Shown: in pieces, positions 1-8,177 of the stretch | Layout of the letters: every line of letters begins with the position of its first letter | Position numbering within the stretch: the stretch's first letter is position 1 | Assembly: GCA_964439835.1 (NCBI GenBank) | Contig: CAYTPQ010000009.1 | Span: 1 to 64,000, forward strand | Direction of reading: 5' to 3' | Length of the DNA stretch: 64,000 nt | Origin: JAGNLM01 sp964439835 | GTDB taxonomy: Bacteria > Pseudomonadota > Gammaproteobacteria > JAABTG01 | Position numbers and translations under genes: made by a program | Notes under the pieces: generated by a model | Seen by the model: only the letters and a program-made list of their open reading frames with translations | Told to the model about the DNA's origin: nothing | Database searches by the model: none

Positions 1-62
1 CCGCCCGAGCAAGGCGGCATCCGAGCCTACAGGGATGTATTCACGGCGTGTCCCGTGAAGCC
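1..62 (-). repeat. Dispersed palindromic element, copy 1 (cut by window edge)
   Basis: The conserved core of the dispersed hairpin element (GAGCCTACAGGGATGTATTC and the adjoining CACGGCGTGTCCCG) is visible in reverse orientation. The tip reads GGCGGCATCCG, the variant also found in copies 5 and 7. The left arm lies outside the window, so pairing cannot be tested. Confidence 0.75.
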
Positions 63-103
63 CATCCCCCCCTCCCCCCTCGGGTCGGCCGAGGCCTTCT
101 CTG

Positions 104-868
104 ATGCTCCGGTCAGCACCAACCGCCGTCGCCCTGATTCCGGCCCGTTCCGGGTCGAAGCGGGTGGCCGACAAGAACGTGCGCCGGCTGGCCGGGCACC
201 CCCTGATGGCGTACACGATCGCGGCAGCGCGTTCGAGCGGGGTGTTCACCGATGTCGTCGTCTCGACCGACTCCGAGCGCTACGCGCGCATCGCGCGCCA
301 CTACGGGGCTGAGGTGCCGTTCCTGCGCCCGGCCGAGATTGCGGGCGCGACCTCACCGGACATCGAGTGGGTGGAGCTGACCCTCACCCGGCTGCGCGAG
401 GCCGGGCGCGAGTACGACTGCTTCAGCATCCTGCGCCCCACCAGCCCGTTCCGGAAGGCGGAGACCATCCGCCGGGCCTGGGACGCCTTTGTCGCCGAGA
501 TCGGCGTCGACTCGCTGCGCGCGGTGGAGAAGTGCCGCCAGCACCCGGGCAAGATGTGGGTCGTCGGCGGGCGCCGCATGGTGCCGCTGCTGCCGCTGGG
601 GCCCCGGGCGCAGCCCTGGCACAGCAGCCAGTACGCGGCCTTGCCCGAGGTCTACGTGCAGAACGCGAGCCTGGAGATCGCCTGGTCGCGGGTGGTGTGG
701 GAGCAGCGCACCATTGCGGGCGACGTGCTGATGCCGTTTCTCACGGAAGGCGACGAGGGGGTCGACATCAACGACCCCGAGGACTGGTGGTACGCCGAGC
801 ACCTGCTCGCGCGCGGGGAGGCGCGGCTGCCGGAGGTCGATCAGGCGCCGTTTCCGGAAGAGAGGTGA
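104..868 (+). CDS. Acylneuraminate (CMP-sialic acid type) cytidylyltransferase
   Basis: The 254-residue protein is a GT-A-fold nucleotidyltransferase of the CMP-NeuAc synthetase family, which activates nine-carbon acidic sugars such as sialic, pseudaminic or legionaminic acid with CTP in the cytoplasm. The N-terminal nucleotide loop IPARSGSKR is at residues 12-20. The family motif LRPTSPFR is at 110-117, and GVDINDPEDW near 219-228 supplies the late acidic metal-binding residues. Length fits the short single-domain form. The ATG is preceded by GAGG about nine bases upstream. It is followed on the same strand by a transketolase and then by convergent surface-carbohydrate genes, so it is read as part of a surface-glycan locus. 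The exact sugar cannot be told from sequence alone. Confidence 0.85.
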   Translation: MLRSAPTAVALIPARSGSKRVADKNVRRLAGHPLMAYTIAAARSSGVFTDVVVSTDSERYARIARHYGAEVPFLRPAEIAGATSPDIEWVELTLTRLREAGREYDCFSILRPTSPFRKAETIRRAWDAFVAEIGVDSLRAVEKCRQHPGKMWVVGGRRMVPLLPLGPRAQPWHSSQYAALPEVYVQNASLEIAWSRVVWEQRTIAGDVLMPFLTEGDEGVDINDPEDWWYAEHLLARGEARLPEVDQAPFPEER

Positions 869-942
869 TGGGGTACTGGGCCGCGACGACGCACATCGCG
901 CACGCTGGGATCAATAAGAATGACTGGATTCGAGCACGGTGA

Positions 943-1052
943 GGGTGGTCCGGGATGGGCCTGGCGGTCCACGCCGTGAATACGTCCCTGTAGGCTCGTC
1001 TGCCGCCGTCCCTGGCGTCAGACGGTCCCACCAGGCCGATCCCGGACCACCC
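943..1052. repeat. Dispersed palindromic element, copy 2
   Basis: An imperfect hairpin 110 nt long. The outer arm GGGTGGTCCGGGAT (943-956) pairs perfectly with 1039-1052, and GGCCTGG (958-964) pairs with 1031-1037. The core GTGAATACGTCCCTGTAGGC lies in forward orientation at 976-995. The arms differ from those of every other copy yet complement each other. It begins 74 bp after the cytidylyltransferase stop and precedes the transketolase start. Confidence 0.9.
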
Positions 1053-1095
1053 GGGGTCGGTGTGGTGTTCCGCATAGGACCAAGAGGGCTTCGCC

Positions 1096-3033
1096 TTGGG
1101 TGAACAGACTGGATCGGCGGTCGAAGGCCGCCTGTACTACGCCCCGAAAGGGGAGTTCGATCGCGTGCGGCAGCTCGCGGCGCCGCCCGTCGCCCGCACC
1201 GCGGTCTTCGCCGACCTCTGCCGGCTCAACGCGCTCTACATGATCGCGCGTGCCGGCTCGGGGCACATCGGCAGCAGCTTCTCGAGCCTCGACATCGTCT
1301 CCTGGCTCCTGCTTCACGAGATGCGCCCGCCCGGGCCGGGCGGCGCTGGCGACGGCGACGTGTACTTCTCCTCCAAGGGCCATGACGCGCCAGGATACTA
1401 CGCCGCGCTGATCGCCCTCGGCCGCCTGGAGTTCGATTTGATCCACCGGCTGCGCCGGTTGGACGGGCTGCCCGGTCACCCGGACGTCGGCACCCCGGGG
1501 ATCGCCACCAACACCGGCTCTCTCGGCATGGGGGTCTCCAAGGCCAAGGGGATGATCCGGGCGAACCGCCTGCTCGGGCGCAGTGGCCGAGTGTTCGTGC
1601 TGACCGGCGACGGTGAGCTGCAGGAGGGGCAGTTCTGGGAGTCGCTGGTCTCGGCGGTGAACGGCGGTTTCTCCGAGATCACGGCAATCATCGACCACAA
1701 CAAGCTGCAGTCCGACACCTTCGTCTCCCAGGTGAGCGACCTGGGGGACCTCGCGGCCAAGCTGCGCGCCTTCGGGTGGTACGTGGATCGCGTGGACGGC
1801 CACGACCTGACCGCGTTCTCCGCCGCGCTCGCGCGCGCCAACGCCGTCTCCGACCGGCCGAAGGTCCTGATCGCAGACACGGTGAAGGGCCGCGGCGTCT
1901 CGTTCATGGAGCACACGGCGATGGAGTCCGACGCGGCGCTCTACCGCTTCCACAGCGGGGCACCGGATGCCGCCTCCTACACCCGCGCGGCCCAGGAGCT
2001 GATCGAGCGGGTGAACCGCGGCCTGACGGCGCTTGGGGCGGCGCCGGTGGCGCTGGAGACGGTCGACCGGCCGGCAGGGGCGGTGCCGCCGCCCCACGCC
2101 CAGCGGCTGGTGGCGGCCTACTCCAGGGCGCTGATCGAGGTCGCGGCGAAGGAGCCGCGACTGGTCGCCCTCGACGCCGACCTGGTGCTCGACACCGGCC
2201 TCATCCCGTTCCGCGACGCCTACCCAGACCGCTTCTTCGAGTGTGGGATCGCCGAGCAGGACATGGTCTCCCAGGCCGGCGGCATGGCCCTGAAGGGGTT
2301 GCTCCCGGTGGTGCACTCCTTCGCCTGCTTCCTGGCCACGCGCCCGAACGAGCAGATCTACAACAACGCCACCGAGCACACGAAGGTGATTTACGTCGGC
2401 TCGCTGGCGGGGGTCGTGCCGGGCGGCCCCGGCCACTCCCACCAGTCGGTGCGCGACCTGGTGGCGTTGGGTGGGATCCCCGGGCTGGAGATGATCGAGC
2501 CCTGCAACGAGCGCGAGGCCGAGGCGGCGGTGCACTACGCCGTGGGTGAGGCGAAGGCGAGTTGCTATCTGCGGCTGGTGTCCATTCCGGTCGACACGTC
2601 CTTCGATCTCCCGGCCGACTACCGCCTGCTGCCGGGTCGTGGGACGGTCCTGCGCCCCGGCCGGGACGCGGTGCTGATCGGCTATGGGCCGGTGCTGCTC
2701 TCGGAGGCGGTGCGCGCCGCGGAGCAGCTGTCGCGGGAGCGCGGCGTCGAGCTGAAGGTGGTGAACCTGCCGTGGCTGAACCGCTTCGACCCCCAGTGGC
2801 TGCAGGAGCTGGTGGCCGGCGTCCCGATGGTCATCACCCTCGACAACCACTACCTCGACGGCGGCCAGGGCGAGCGCCTCGCCGCGCTGCTGGCCGAGCA
2901 CGCGGTCCCCCCCCGGGTGCTCCGGATCGGCCTCACCGACGTGCCGGTCTGCGGGACCAACGTCGAGGTGCTGCGGGCCCTCGGCCTGGACGCCGAGTCG
3001 CTCGCCGGTCGCATCGGTGCGGCGCTGGGCTGA
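1096..3033 (+). CDS. Transketolase (single-chain)
   Basis: At 645 residues this is a one-piece transketolase that moves two-carbon ketol units between sugar phosphates using thiamine pyrophosphate. The TPP-binding stretch starts at GDGELQEGQFWES (171-183) and ends near IIDHNK (198-203). GSGHIGSSFS near residue 54 is the substrate/TPP loop. The pyrimidine-binding half begins about residue 335 and carries GIAEQDM, with the glutamate expected to activate TPP. The TTG start is chosen because AGAGGG lies seven bases upstream. It sits beside a sialate-type cytidylyltransferase and near surface-carbohydrate genes rather than with pentose-phosphate or Calvin genes, so a role in making a surface sugar or its precursor is plausible. 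A housekeeping role cannot be excluded. Confidence 0.85.
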   Translation: MGEQTGSAVEGRLYYAPKGEFDRVRQLAAPPVARTAVFADLCRLNALYMIARAGSGHIGSSFSSLDIVSWLLLHEMRPPGPGGAGDGDVYFSSKGHDAPGYYAALIALGRLEFDLIHRLRRLDGLPGHPDVGTPGIATNTGSLGMGVSKAKGMIRANRLLGRSGRVFVLTGDGELQEGQFWESLVSAVNGGFSEITAIIDHNKLQSDTFVSQVSDLGDLAAKLRAFGWYVDRVDGHDLTAFSAALARANAVSDRPKVLIADTVKGRGVSFMEHTAMESDAALYRFHSGAPDAASYTRAAQELIERVNRGLTALGAAPVALETVDRPAGAVPPPHAQRLVAAYSRALIEVAAKEPRLVALDADLVLDTGLIPFRDAYPDRFFECGIAEQDMVSQAGGMALKGLLPVVHSFACFLATRPNEQIYNNATEHTKVIYVGSLAGVVPGGPGHSHQSVRDLVALGGIPGLEMIEPCNEREAEAAVHYAVGEAKASCYLRLVSIPVDTSFDLPADYRLLPGRGTVLRPGRDAVLIGYGPVLLSEAVRAAEQLSRERGVELKVVNLPWLNRFDPQWLQELVAGVPMVITLDNHYLDGGQGERLAALLAEHAVPPRVLRIGLTDVPVCGTNVEVLRALGLDAESLAGRIGAALG

Positions 3034-3144
3034 GGACCGCCGGCGCACGAGCCATGGGAAGGCGTGCTCTCAGAGATGAGGCGTGGACCGTAACTTGTCT
3101 TTGTCTCCCTCTCAGTGTTGGGTGTTCAAAACAGGAGAAGGCCT

Positions 3145-3546
3145 GTGAGAGATATCGTTTGGGGTAAGGTACTCAGTGTCGGTGTCGACGAGGTCGACGA
3201 AGATCACCGGAAGCTGGTGAACATTTTCAATGTTCTCAATCACTCCGTGATGGAAGGGGAGTCTCCGGAGTACCTGGCGGCGGTGTTGGAGGAGCTGATC
3301 AATTGCACGGTCTGGCACTTCAGTCACGAGGAGCGGTTGATGCTGAAGTACGGCTATGAGGGAATGGAAGAACACAAGGCGCAGCACAAGGAACTGATCA
3401 AGACTGCCAAGGAACTGCAACAGCAGATCCTACAGGCAGACAAGTCTGTGGGAGAGGAGCACATCGAGTTTCTGGAGCGCTGGCTGACGGAACACATCCT
3501 CACCACGGACATGCGAATGGCTTCTTATCTCTCTCAAGTGATGTAG
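3145..3546 (+). CDS. Bacteriohemerythrin
   Basis: This 133-residue single-domain hemerythrin binds O2 at a non-heme di-iron centre and is used for oxygen storage, delivery or sensing in microaerobic bacteria. The full ligand set is visible and correctly spaced: H21, H58, E62, H77, H81, H117 and D122. The GTG at 3145 is preferred over an in-frame TTG at 3115 because AGGAG (3134-3138) lies six bases before it and the conserved domain begins at once with RDIVW. There is no fused signalling domain. The gene stands alone between the transketolase and a convergent surface-carbohydrate gene. Confidence 0.93.
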   Translation: MRDIVWGKVLSVGVDEVDEDHRKLVNIFNVLNHSVMEGESPEYLAAVLEELINCTVWHFSHEERLMLKYGYEGMEEHKAQHKELIKTAKELQQQILQADKSVGEEHIEFLERWLTEHILTTDMRMASYLSQVM

Positions 3547-3575
3547 GCGCTGAACCTCGGACGGCTGACGTCAGG

Positions 3576-4979
3576 CTACTGCCGCCGAACGCGGAAGATG
3601 TCCTCCGCCACCTGCTCCACGACCAGCGGGGTGCTGTCGCCGAGGGTGCGTTGCAGACGGGCGAGCCGGGTCTGGACGTCTTCGAGTGAGTGGCCGGGGT
3701 AGCGGTGGCGGTGGAACTCGATGGCGGTCTGCGAGCCGGCCTTGCGACCCTTCCACTTCTTCTTCCAGCGCCGGCGGGTGGCGTCGCTCCAGGCGGCCGC
3801 GCGGTTGGCGAGGGATGGCGCGGGTAGCTCGGCGCGCCCGGCGAGGATCTCCTCCAACAGGTTGACGATCCGCTCCGAGGCGAGGGGGCCTTCCTGGGCC
3901 GCCAGGTAGTGGTCGACCTCGGCCTTGCGCTCCGCGCCGTCCGCGGGACCCAGCTCGCCCCCGAGGACCCGTTTCAGCGTGTCAACCAGTTCCGCCAGGT
4001 CGAAGGCCTGGTGGCTCGCCAGATTGGGCAGGCGATAGAAGCCGTCGTCGTAGCGGGCATCGACGTGCGGCCGGTAGGACACCGCGGGGACCTGCAGGAC
4101 GTAGGCCTCGACCCCGGTCGTGCAGCCGTTGTGCACGAGGGCCCGCGCGGCGAGTAGCCACGGCACGACGTTGCCCTCGTTGGTGACCCGCACGCGCGAG
4201 CACCCGGCTGCGATCCGGCGGTAGACCTCGTGGTTCTCCGTCGGGTGGGGACGGACCACGATCGTGAGCGCGGGGAACGACGCCTCGAGTTCCGGAATGA
4301 GCCGCTGGAAGTGCTCGAACAGGGCCTGCTTGTGGTCGCGAAGACCCAGCGCGTAATCACGGTCCATGCCGCGGGCCGCCCGCCCGAACCGGGGCTCGCC
4401 GCTGGCTTCGCTCCCGGGCACGACCAGGTTCTGGCCGGGGTAGAACGAGTTGACGTGGTTGTAGTTGGTGTTGACCAGAAGAAAGTCGCCGTGCTCAGCC
4501 TTGAAGGCGCTCGCGTCGTCGCGGAACAGCTCGCGCAGCTCGCCTCTCAGGAAGTCGTTGCGCGGGTTCCCCGTCGCGTGGATGGGGATGTTGCCCCGGT
4601 GGGGGTAACGCTCCAGCATTTCCACGTTGTCCTGACCCCAGGCGAGCAGGTGGGACACGTAGCGCATGGCCTCGGGAGACAACCGGCGCGAGTAGTACAC
4701 CTCGTCCGGTGGGTGGACCAGGGCCTCCTCGTCGAGCGCCAGCACCTCGTGGCCGAGCCGGCGCAGGATGCGGAACATCTTCAGGCTCCGCACCGTCATG
4801 CTCTTGGAGAGGTAGAACCCGCGCGGGAACGTGGCGATGCGAAAGTCGATCTCGCGCCGCGAGCCGATCACGACCGGGAACCCGCGCCGGGCCGCGACGG
4901 CTGCGAGTAGGAGCTTGGGGTCGAACTCGCGGACCTGGTTCTCGACCGGGAGCAGGAGCGGCACTCGGGCTGCGGGCAT
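3576..4979 (-). CDS. Surface carbohydrate biosynthesis protein, paralog B
   Basis: The 467-residue cytoplasmic protein belongs to a GT-B-like family annotated as surface carbohydrate biosynthesis protein, distantly like CDP-glycerol glycerophosphotransferases. Typical family stretches are LLLPVENQVREFDPKLL at the N terminus, then GSRREIDF, GFYLSKSM, DEEALVHPP, LLVNTNYNHVN and RPHPTENHE. VTNEGNVVPWLLAARALVHN and CTTGVEA form the nucleotide-sugar half. The last ~90 residues are basic and predicted not to be membrane-spanning. It starts 18 bp after the end of a clear paralog, so the two are almost certainly co-transcribed. The substrate is unknown; transfer of an activated residue to a lipopolysaccharide or capsule is inferred. 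Confidence 0.8.
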   Translation of the reverse strand: MPAARVPLLLPVENQVREFDPKLLLAAVAARRGFPVVIGSRREIDFRIATFPRGFYLSKSMTVRSLKMFRILRRLGHEVLALDEEALVHPPDEVYYSRRLSPEAMRYVSHLLAWGQDNVEMLERYPHRGNIPIHATGNPRNDFLRGELRELFRDDASAFKAEHGDFLLVNTNYNHVNSFYPGQNLVVPGSEASGEPRFGRAARGMDRDYALGLRDHKQALFEHFQRLIPELEASFPALTIVVRPHPTENHEVYRRIAAGCSRVRVTNEGNVVPWLLAARALVHNGCTTGVEAYVLQVPAVSYRPHVDARYDDGFYRLPNLASHQAFDLAELVDTLKRVLGGELGPADGAERKAEVDHYLAAQEGPLASERIVNLLEEILAGRAELPAPSLANRAAAWSDATRRRWKKKWKGRKAGSQTAIEFHRHRYPGHSLEDVQTRLARLQRTLGDSTPLVVEQVAEDIFRVRRQ

Positions 4980-4997
4980 GGCCGTGTCGGTGTGGGC

Positions 4998-6365
4998 TCA
5001 GGCGCGGAAGCGGAAAGTGTACTCGCCGTACGGCTCGACCCGCACGCCCGCGAAGCGCCCGAGCAGGCGCCCGAAGCGATCCACCCGGGCCTGCACCTCG
5101 GCCGCGCTGATGTCCGGGAATCTGTGGGCGTGGTAGACGATGTTGTTGCGGTGACCGGGCTTTCGCATGTTGGCCCGCTTGCGCGCCGTGCGCAGGCGGT
5201 TGCGCAGCCAGCCGCGCGCGTAGGTGGCGGGCGCGGGCCGCGGCGGGCGGCGCGCCAGGTATCCCGATTCGACCAGGACGTCGACCATCCGGTCGGCGGC
5301 GAGGGGGCCGTCCAGGGCCGCGAGGTGGCGGTCGAGGATCGCGCGGCGCGTGGCGAGGTCGAGCGGCCCCAGCGTGCCTTCCACCATCGCCCGCACCAGG
5401 GCGCAGAGTTCCTCGGCCGTGCGGGCTGGGCGGCTGAGGGCGTTCGGCAGGGCGTAGTCGTACTCCTCGTGGGTGACTGGCTCGAAGTTCACGGTCGGGA
5501 CGTCGAGGAGCGCGGACTCGACCTGGGTGGTGCAGCTGTTGGCGACCAGGGCCTTGCAGGCCATCAGCCAGGGGACGACGTTGCCCTCGTTGACCACCCG
5601 CAGGTTGGGGCAGCGCTCGGCGATGGCGAGCCAGGGGCCGTGGTTCTCGGCCGGGTGCGGGCGGAGCACGACGGTGTGCTCCGGCAGTGCGGCGCAGAGC
5701 TGGGGCAGGACGTCGAGGAAGTGCTGGAACAGGACCAGCTTGTGGCGGCCCTTGCCGGCCTCGAAGGGGTGGGCCTGCGCGTCCGCGCCCGCCTCGGCGG
5801 CGCTCTTCAGCTCGCTCAGCTCGGCGAAGAAGTGGTTGACCTTGTTGAAGTTGGTGTTGACCAGGACGAAGTCGCCGAAGCGCGCGCGGATGGCGTCGAC
5901 CTCCGGGCGGTAGTACTCGCGCACGTCCGGGCGCATCAGGTCGATGCGTGGGTTGCCGGTGACGTGGATCGGCGCGCCGCGGTAGCCCTCGTAGGCGCGC
6001 AGGACCGCAGCGTCGTCCTCGCCCCAGGCCATCAGCTGCGCGACCTGGGCGACGGTCTCGGGGCAGAGCCGCCAGCGGTAGTACTCGTAGTCGGGGGCGC
6101 GCACGAGGGCCTCTTCGTCGTAGGCGACGATGTCGTGGCCGAGCTCGCGCAGGATCTCGAACATGCGGACGCTGAGGGTACGCATGCTCTTGGCGACGTA
6201 GACGCCGGGCGGTACGGAGGCGGCCTGAAAGTGGATGAAGGCTCGCGACCCCATGACGACGGGGAAGCCGCGCTCGGCGGCGACGGCCGAGAGCAGGACC
6301 TTCGCGTCCATCTCGCGGACCTGGATCTCGACCGGTATGAGGAGGGTGGAGGGCGTTTCACTCAT
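4998..6365 (-). CDS. Surface carbohydrate biosynthesis protein, paralog A
   Basis: This 455-residue protein is homologous along its length to the next gene downstream, with LLIPVEIQVREMDAKVLL, GSRAFIHF, GVYVAKSM, EEALVRAP, VLVNTNFNKVNHF and RPHPAENHG. NEGNVVPWLMACKALVANS and CTTQVES follow. The ATG at 6365 opens directly into the conserved N terminus (SETPSTLLIPVE). An in-frame extension to 6452 would run into a repeat element and is rejected. No strong ribosome-binding site is seen. The two paralogs have drifted widely apart, suggesting an old duplication with different acceptors rather than redundant copies. A dispersed hairpin lies just upstream, between this gene and the PLD gene. Confidence 0.8.
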   Translation of the reverse strand: MSETPSTLLIPVEIQVREMDAKVLLSAVAAERGFPVVMGSRAFIHFQAASVPPGVYVAKSMRTLSVRMFEILRELGHDIVAYDEEALVRAPDYEYYRWRLCPETVAQVAQLMAWGEDDAAVLRAYEGYRGAPIHVTGNPRIDLMRPDVREYYRPEVDAIRARFGDFVLVNTNFNKVNHFFAELSELKSAAEAGADAQAHPFEAGKGRHKLVLFQHFLDVLPQLCAALPEHTVVLRPHPAENHGPWLAIAERCPNLRVVNEGNVVPWLMACKALVANSCTTQVESALLDVPTVNFEPVTHEEYDYALPNALSRPARTAEELCALVRAMVEGTLGPLDLATRRAILDRHLAALDGPLAADRMVDVLVESGYLARRPPRPAPATYARGWLRNRLRTARKRANMRKPGHRNNIVYHAHRFPDISAAEVQARVDRFGRLLGRFAGVRVEPYGEYTFRFRA

Positions 6366-6428
6366 CAGACGGTCGGGTGTTGACTCATCTCGCGCTGCGC
6401 TCTGGAGCTCGCTCGAACTGCCGGGTGC

Positions 6429-6526
6429 AGCGAGATGGGCCCCGCGGGACACGCCGTGAATACGTCCCTGTAGGCTCGTCTGCCGCCGTCCATGGCGTCA
6501 GACGGTCCCGCAAGACCCATCTCGCT
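6429..6526. repeat. Dispersed palindromic element, copy 3
   Basis: The outer arm AGCGAGATGGG (6429-6439) is the exact reverse complement of 6516-6526. Inside it GCGGGAC (6444-6450) pairs with GTCCCGC (6505-6511). The core is in forward orientation with the GTCTGCCGCC tip. It lies between the stop of the PLD gene (80 bp away) and the start of the surface-carbohydrate operon, all on the minus strand. Confidence 0.9.
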
Positions 6527-6606
6527 ACGCCCTCCGCGAGTCACGATAGGCGTTTCGAAGTCAGAGTATCGGAGCTTCGGCGGCGTGTTAATAGCCCGGT
6601 CTGCGG

Positions 6607-7647
6607 TCAGAGCGCCTGCCAGCGCTCATCGAAGGCGGCGAAGAGATCCGGGTCCGAGGAGATCCCCAGGATCTCGCGGTTGACCCAGAACGAGCGGGTG
6701 GTCCAGTTGAAGCTGCCGAAGGCGACCCAGCGGCGGTCGCCGTCCTCGGCCAGGACGAACTTGTTGTGCATCGGCAGTCCTTCCGGGTCAGCGGTGCGGC
6801 GGAAGCGGATCCCGGCGGCGCGCAGCGCCTCCTCGACCCGGGAGGGCACGCGGCGCTCGGTTTGCTCGGCGACGAGGTCCACCGCGGCGACGCGTCGCAC
6901 CAGGCCGGTGAGGGCGCGCACGACGCCGGCGCCCTTGACGTGGGACCCGGCGATGCGCACGCGGGCGTTCCTGCCGAGGCCGGTGAGCTGGCGGAGCAGG
7001 GGGTGGCGCCCCACGTGCGGGAGGAAGTGGACCTCGGTGGCGCCGGAGACGAGCGGACGGTTAACGGGCGCCAGCGCGCCCAGGAGGCCGGGGAGCCGGG
7101 TGCGGTGGAGCCAGTCGGCGTGGGCGAGCAGGCCCTCGACCAGGCGGAGGTCGCGGAAGGCCACCAGCAGGTTGTGGCCGCGGTCCTGGTCGCGGATCTC
7201 CTCGATGACGGCGGGGTCCTCCTCGGGCTCGTCACCCGAGGGGTTGAACGAGCCGACCAGGGCGAGCGGCTCGGGGTGGGAGAAGCAGTACAGCTTCTCG
7301 TGCAGGTGGGGGTGGCGGAGCTTGCCGGGCGGGGTGGGGATGGGCCACATCCGTACGATCCGGAGGCCTTTCCCCAGCCCCTCAGGACCCGAGAGACGGG
7401 CGACCACGCGGTCGCTGGCGTGCGCGGTGCGGGGGCGGCCCTCCAGGGTCAGCCGGACCGCCACGCCGCGTTGCCGGGCCTCGATCAGGGCCTCGGCGAG
7501 CCGGCGGTCCCTGAAGTAATAGGTCACCCAGTCGATCCGCCCCCCCGCGGGGACGGCGTGCACGCGCGTCTCCAGCAGGTCGCGCAGGCGACGCGGCGGC
7601 AGGTCGGGGCCGCCGAAGTGGGCCTCGACGGGCGCGGGCGTGCTCAT
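6607..7647 (-). CDS. Phospholipase D-like (HKD) protein
   Basis: The 346-residue protein has two phospholipase D half-sites. The first is H116-x-K118 (HLHEKLY) followed by GSFNPSGD at 132-139. The second is H294-x-K296 (MHNKFVLAED) followed by GSFNWTTRS at 311-319 and E325. Such pairs form one phosphodiesterase or transphosphatidylase site using a phosphohistidine intermediate. The first site lacks the usual aspartate spacing, and the protein has no signal peptide, so it resembles cytoplasmic cardiolipin-synthase-like or DNA-phosphodiesterase-like relatives. It follows the metallophosphoesterase and HIT genes on the same strand (gap to HIT 55 bp), which suggests phosphodiester or phospholipid chemistry, but the substrate is open. 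Confidence 0.8.
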   Translation of the reverse strand: MSTPAPVEAHFGGPDLPPRRLRDLLETRVHAVPAGGRIDWVTYYFRDRRLAEALIEARQRGVAVRLTLEGRPRTAHASDRVVARLSGPEGLGKGLRIVRMWPIPTPPGKLRHPHLHEKLYCFSHPEPLALVGSFNPSGDEPEEDPAVIEEIRDQDRGHNLLVAFRDLRLVEGLLAHADWLHRTRLPGLLGALAPVNRPLVSGATEVHFLPHVGRHPLLRQLTGLGRNARVRIAGSHVKGAGVVRALTGLVRRVAAVDLVAEQTERRVPSRVEEALRAAGIRFRRTADPEGLPMHNKFVLAEDGDRRWVAFGSFNWTTRSFWVNREILGISSDPDLFAAFDERWQAL

Positions 7648-7702
7648 CGCCCCTGCGGTCCCGACCGGGCCGCCCGCCGCTGGCCGGCCGCGGCCAGCGG
7701 AC

Positions 7703-8137
7703 TCAGCCCTTCGGCCACGCCGCCCTCAGGCGTTCGACCAGGGCGGCCTGTACCGCGGCGTCGGTCTCGGTGGCGAAGGTGAGGTCGGGAAGCGCAGGCC
7801 AGCCTGGGTCGGTGAAGGTCACGCCGGCGAACGTCCGGGGGCTGTCGTAGCGCGGCAGAACGTGCCAGTGCACGTGCGGGTCGACCATCATCAGCAAGAG
7901 GTAGTTGAGCCGCTGGCAGTCGAACTCCGTGCGCAGGGTGGTCTCCAGGTCGACGGCGATCTGCTTGAGGCCGGCGAAGGCGTCCAGGGAGACGTCGGAG
8001 AGGCGCAGGGCGTCGCCCTTGCAAGCCAGCACCAGGGCGCCCAGGGTCGCCTGGCGGGGGCGCAGCATGATCACCCAGTCGGGGTACTCCCGGATCAGGG
8101 TGGTGGGGTAGCCGAAGCGGCGTATGGTCTCGTTCAC
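7703..8137 (-). CDS. HIT family hydrolase
   Basis: The 144-residue protein has the histidine-triad motif HVHWH at 88-92 (H88, H90, H92), the site at which HIT enzymes hydrolyse or transfer nucleotidyl groups from dinucleoside polyphosphates or nucleoside phosphoramidates. The N terminus NETIRRFGYP-TLIREY and the RPRQATLGALVLA segment fit the family. The GTG at 8137 is chosen because AGGAG sits five bases before it; a GTG two codons upstream overlaps that site. The gene lies 40 bp downstream of the metallophosphoesterase and 55 bp upstream of the PLD gene in the same direction, so the three may form one operon of phosphodiester-handling enzymes. Confidence 0.88.
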   Translation of the reverse strand: MNETIRRFGYPTTLIREYPDWVIMLRPRQATLGALVLACKGDALRLSDVSLDAFAGLKQIAVDLETTLRTEFDCQRLNYLLLMMVDPHVHWHVLPRYDSPRTFAGVTFTDPGWPALPDLTFATETDAAVQAALVERLRAAWPKG

Positions 8138-8177
8138 GTCCACTCCTCTCGTGAGGCTCCGAAGAAGTCGTCCATCC

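Noticed and set aside
1018..3048. 676-codon open frame antisense to the transketolase
   Set aside because: It is rich in His/Arg/Pro/Gly with no domain and mirrors the codon pattern of the true gene, as do many long antisense frames here.
3115..3144. Earlier TTG start for bacteriohemerythrin
   Set aside because: The GTG at 3145 has AGGAG six bases upstream and begins at the conserved domain.
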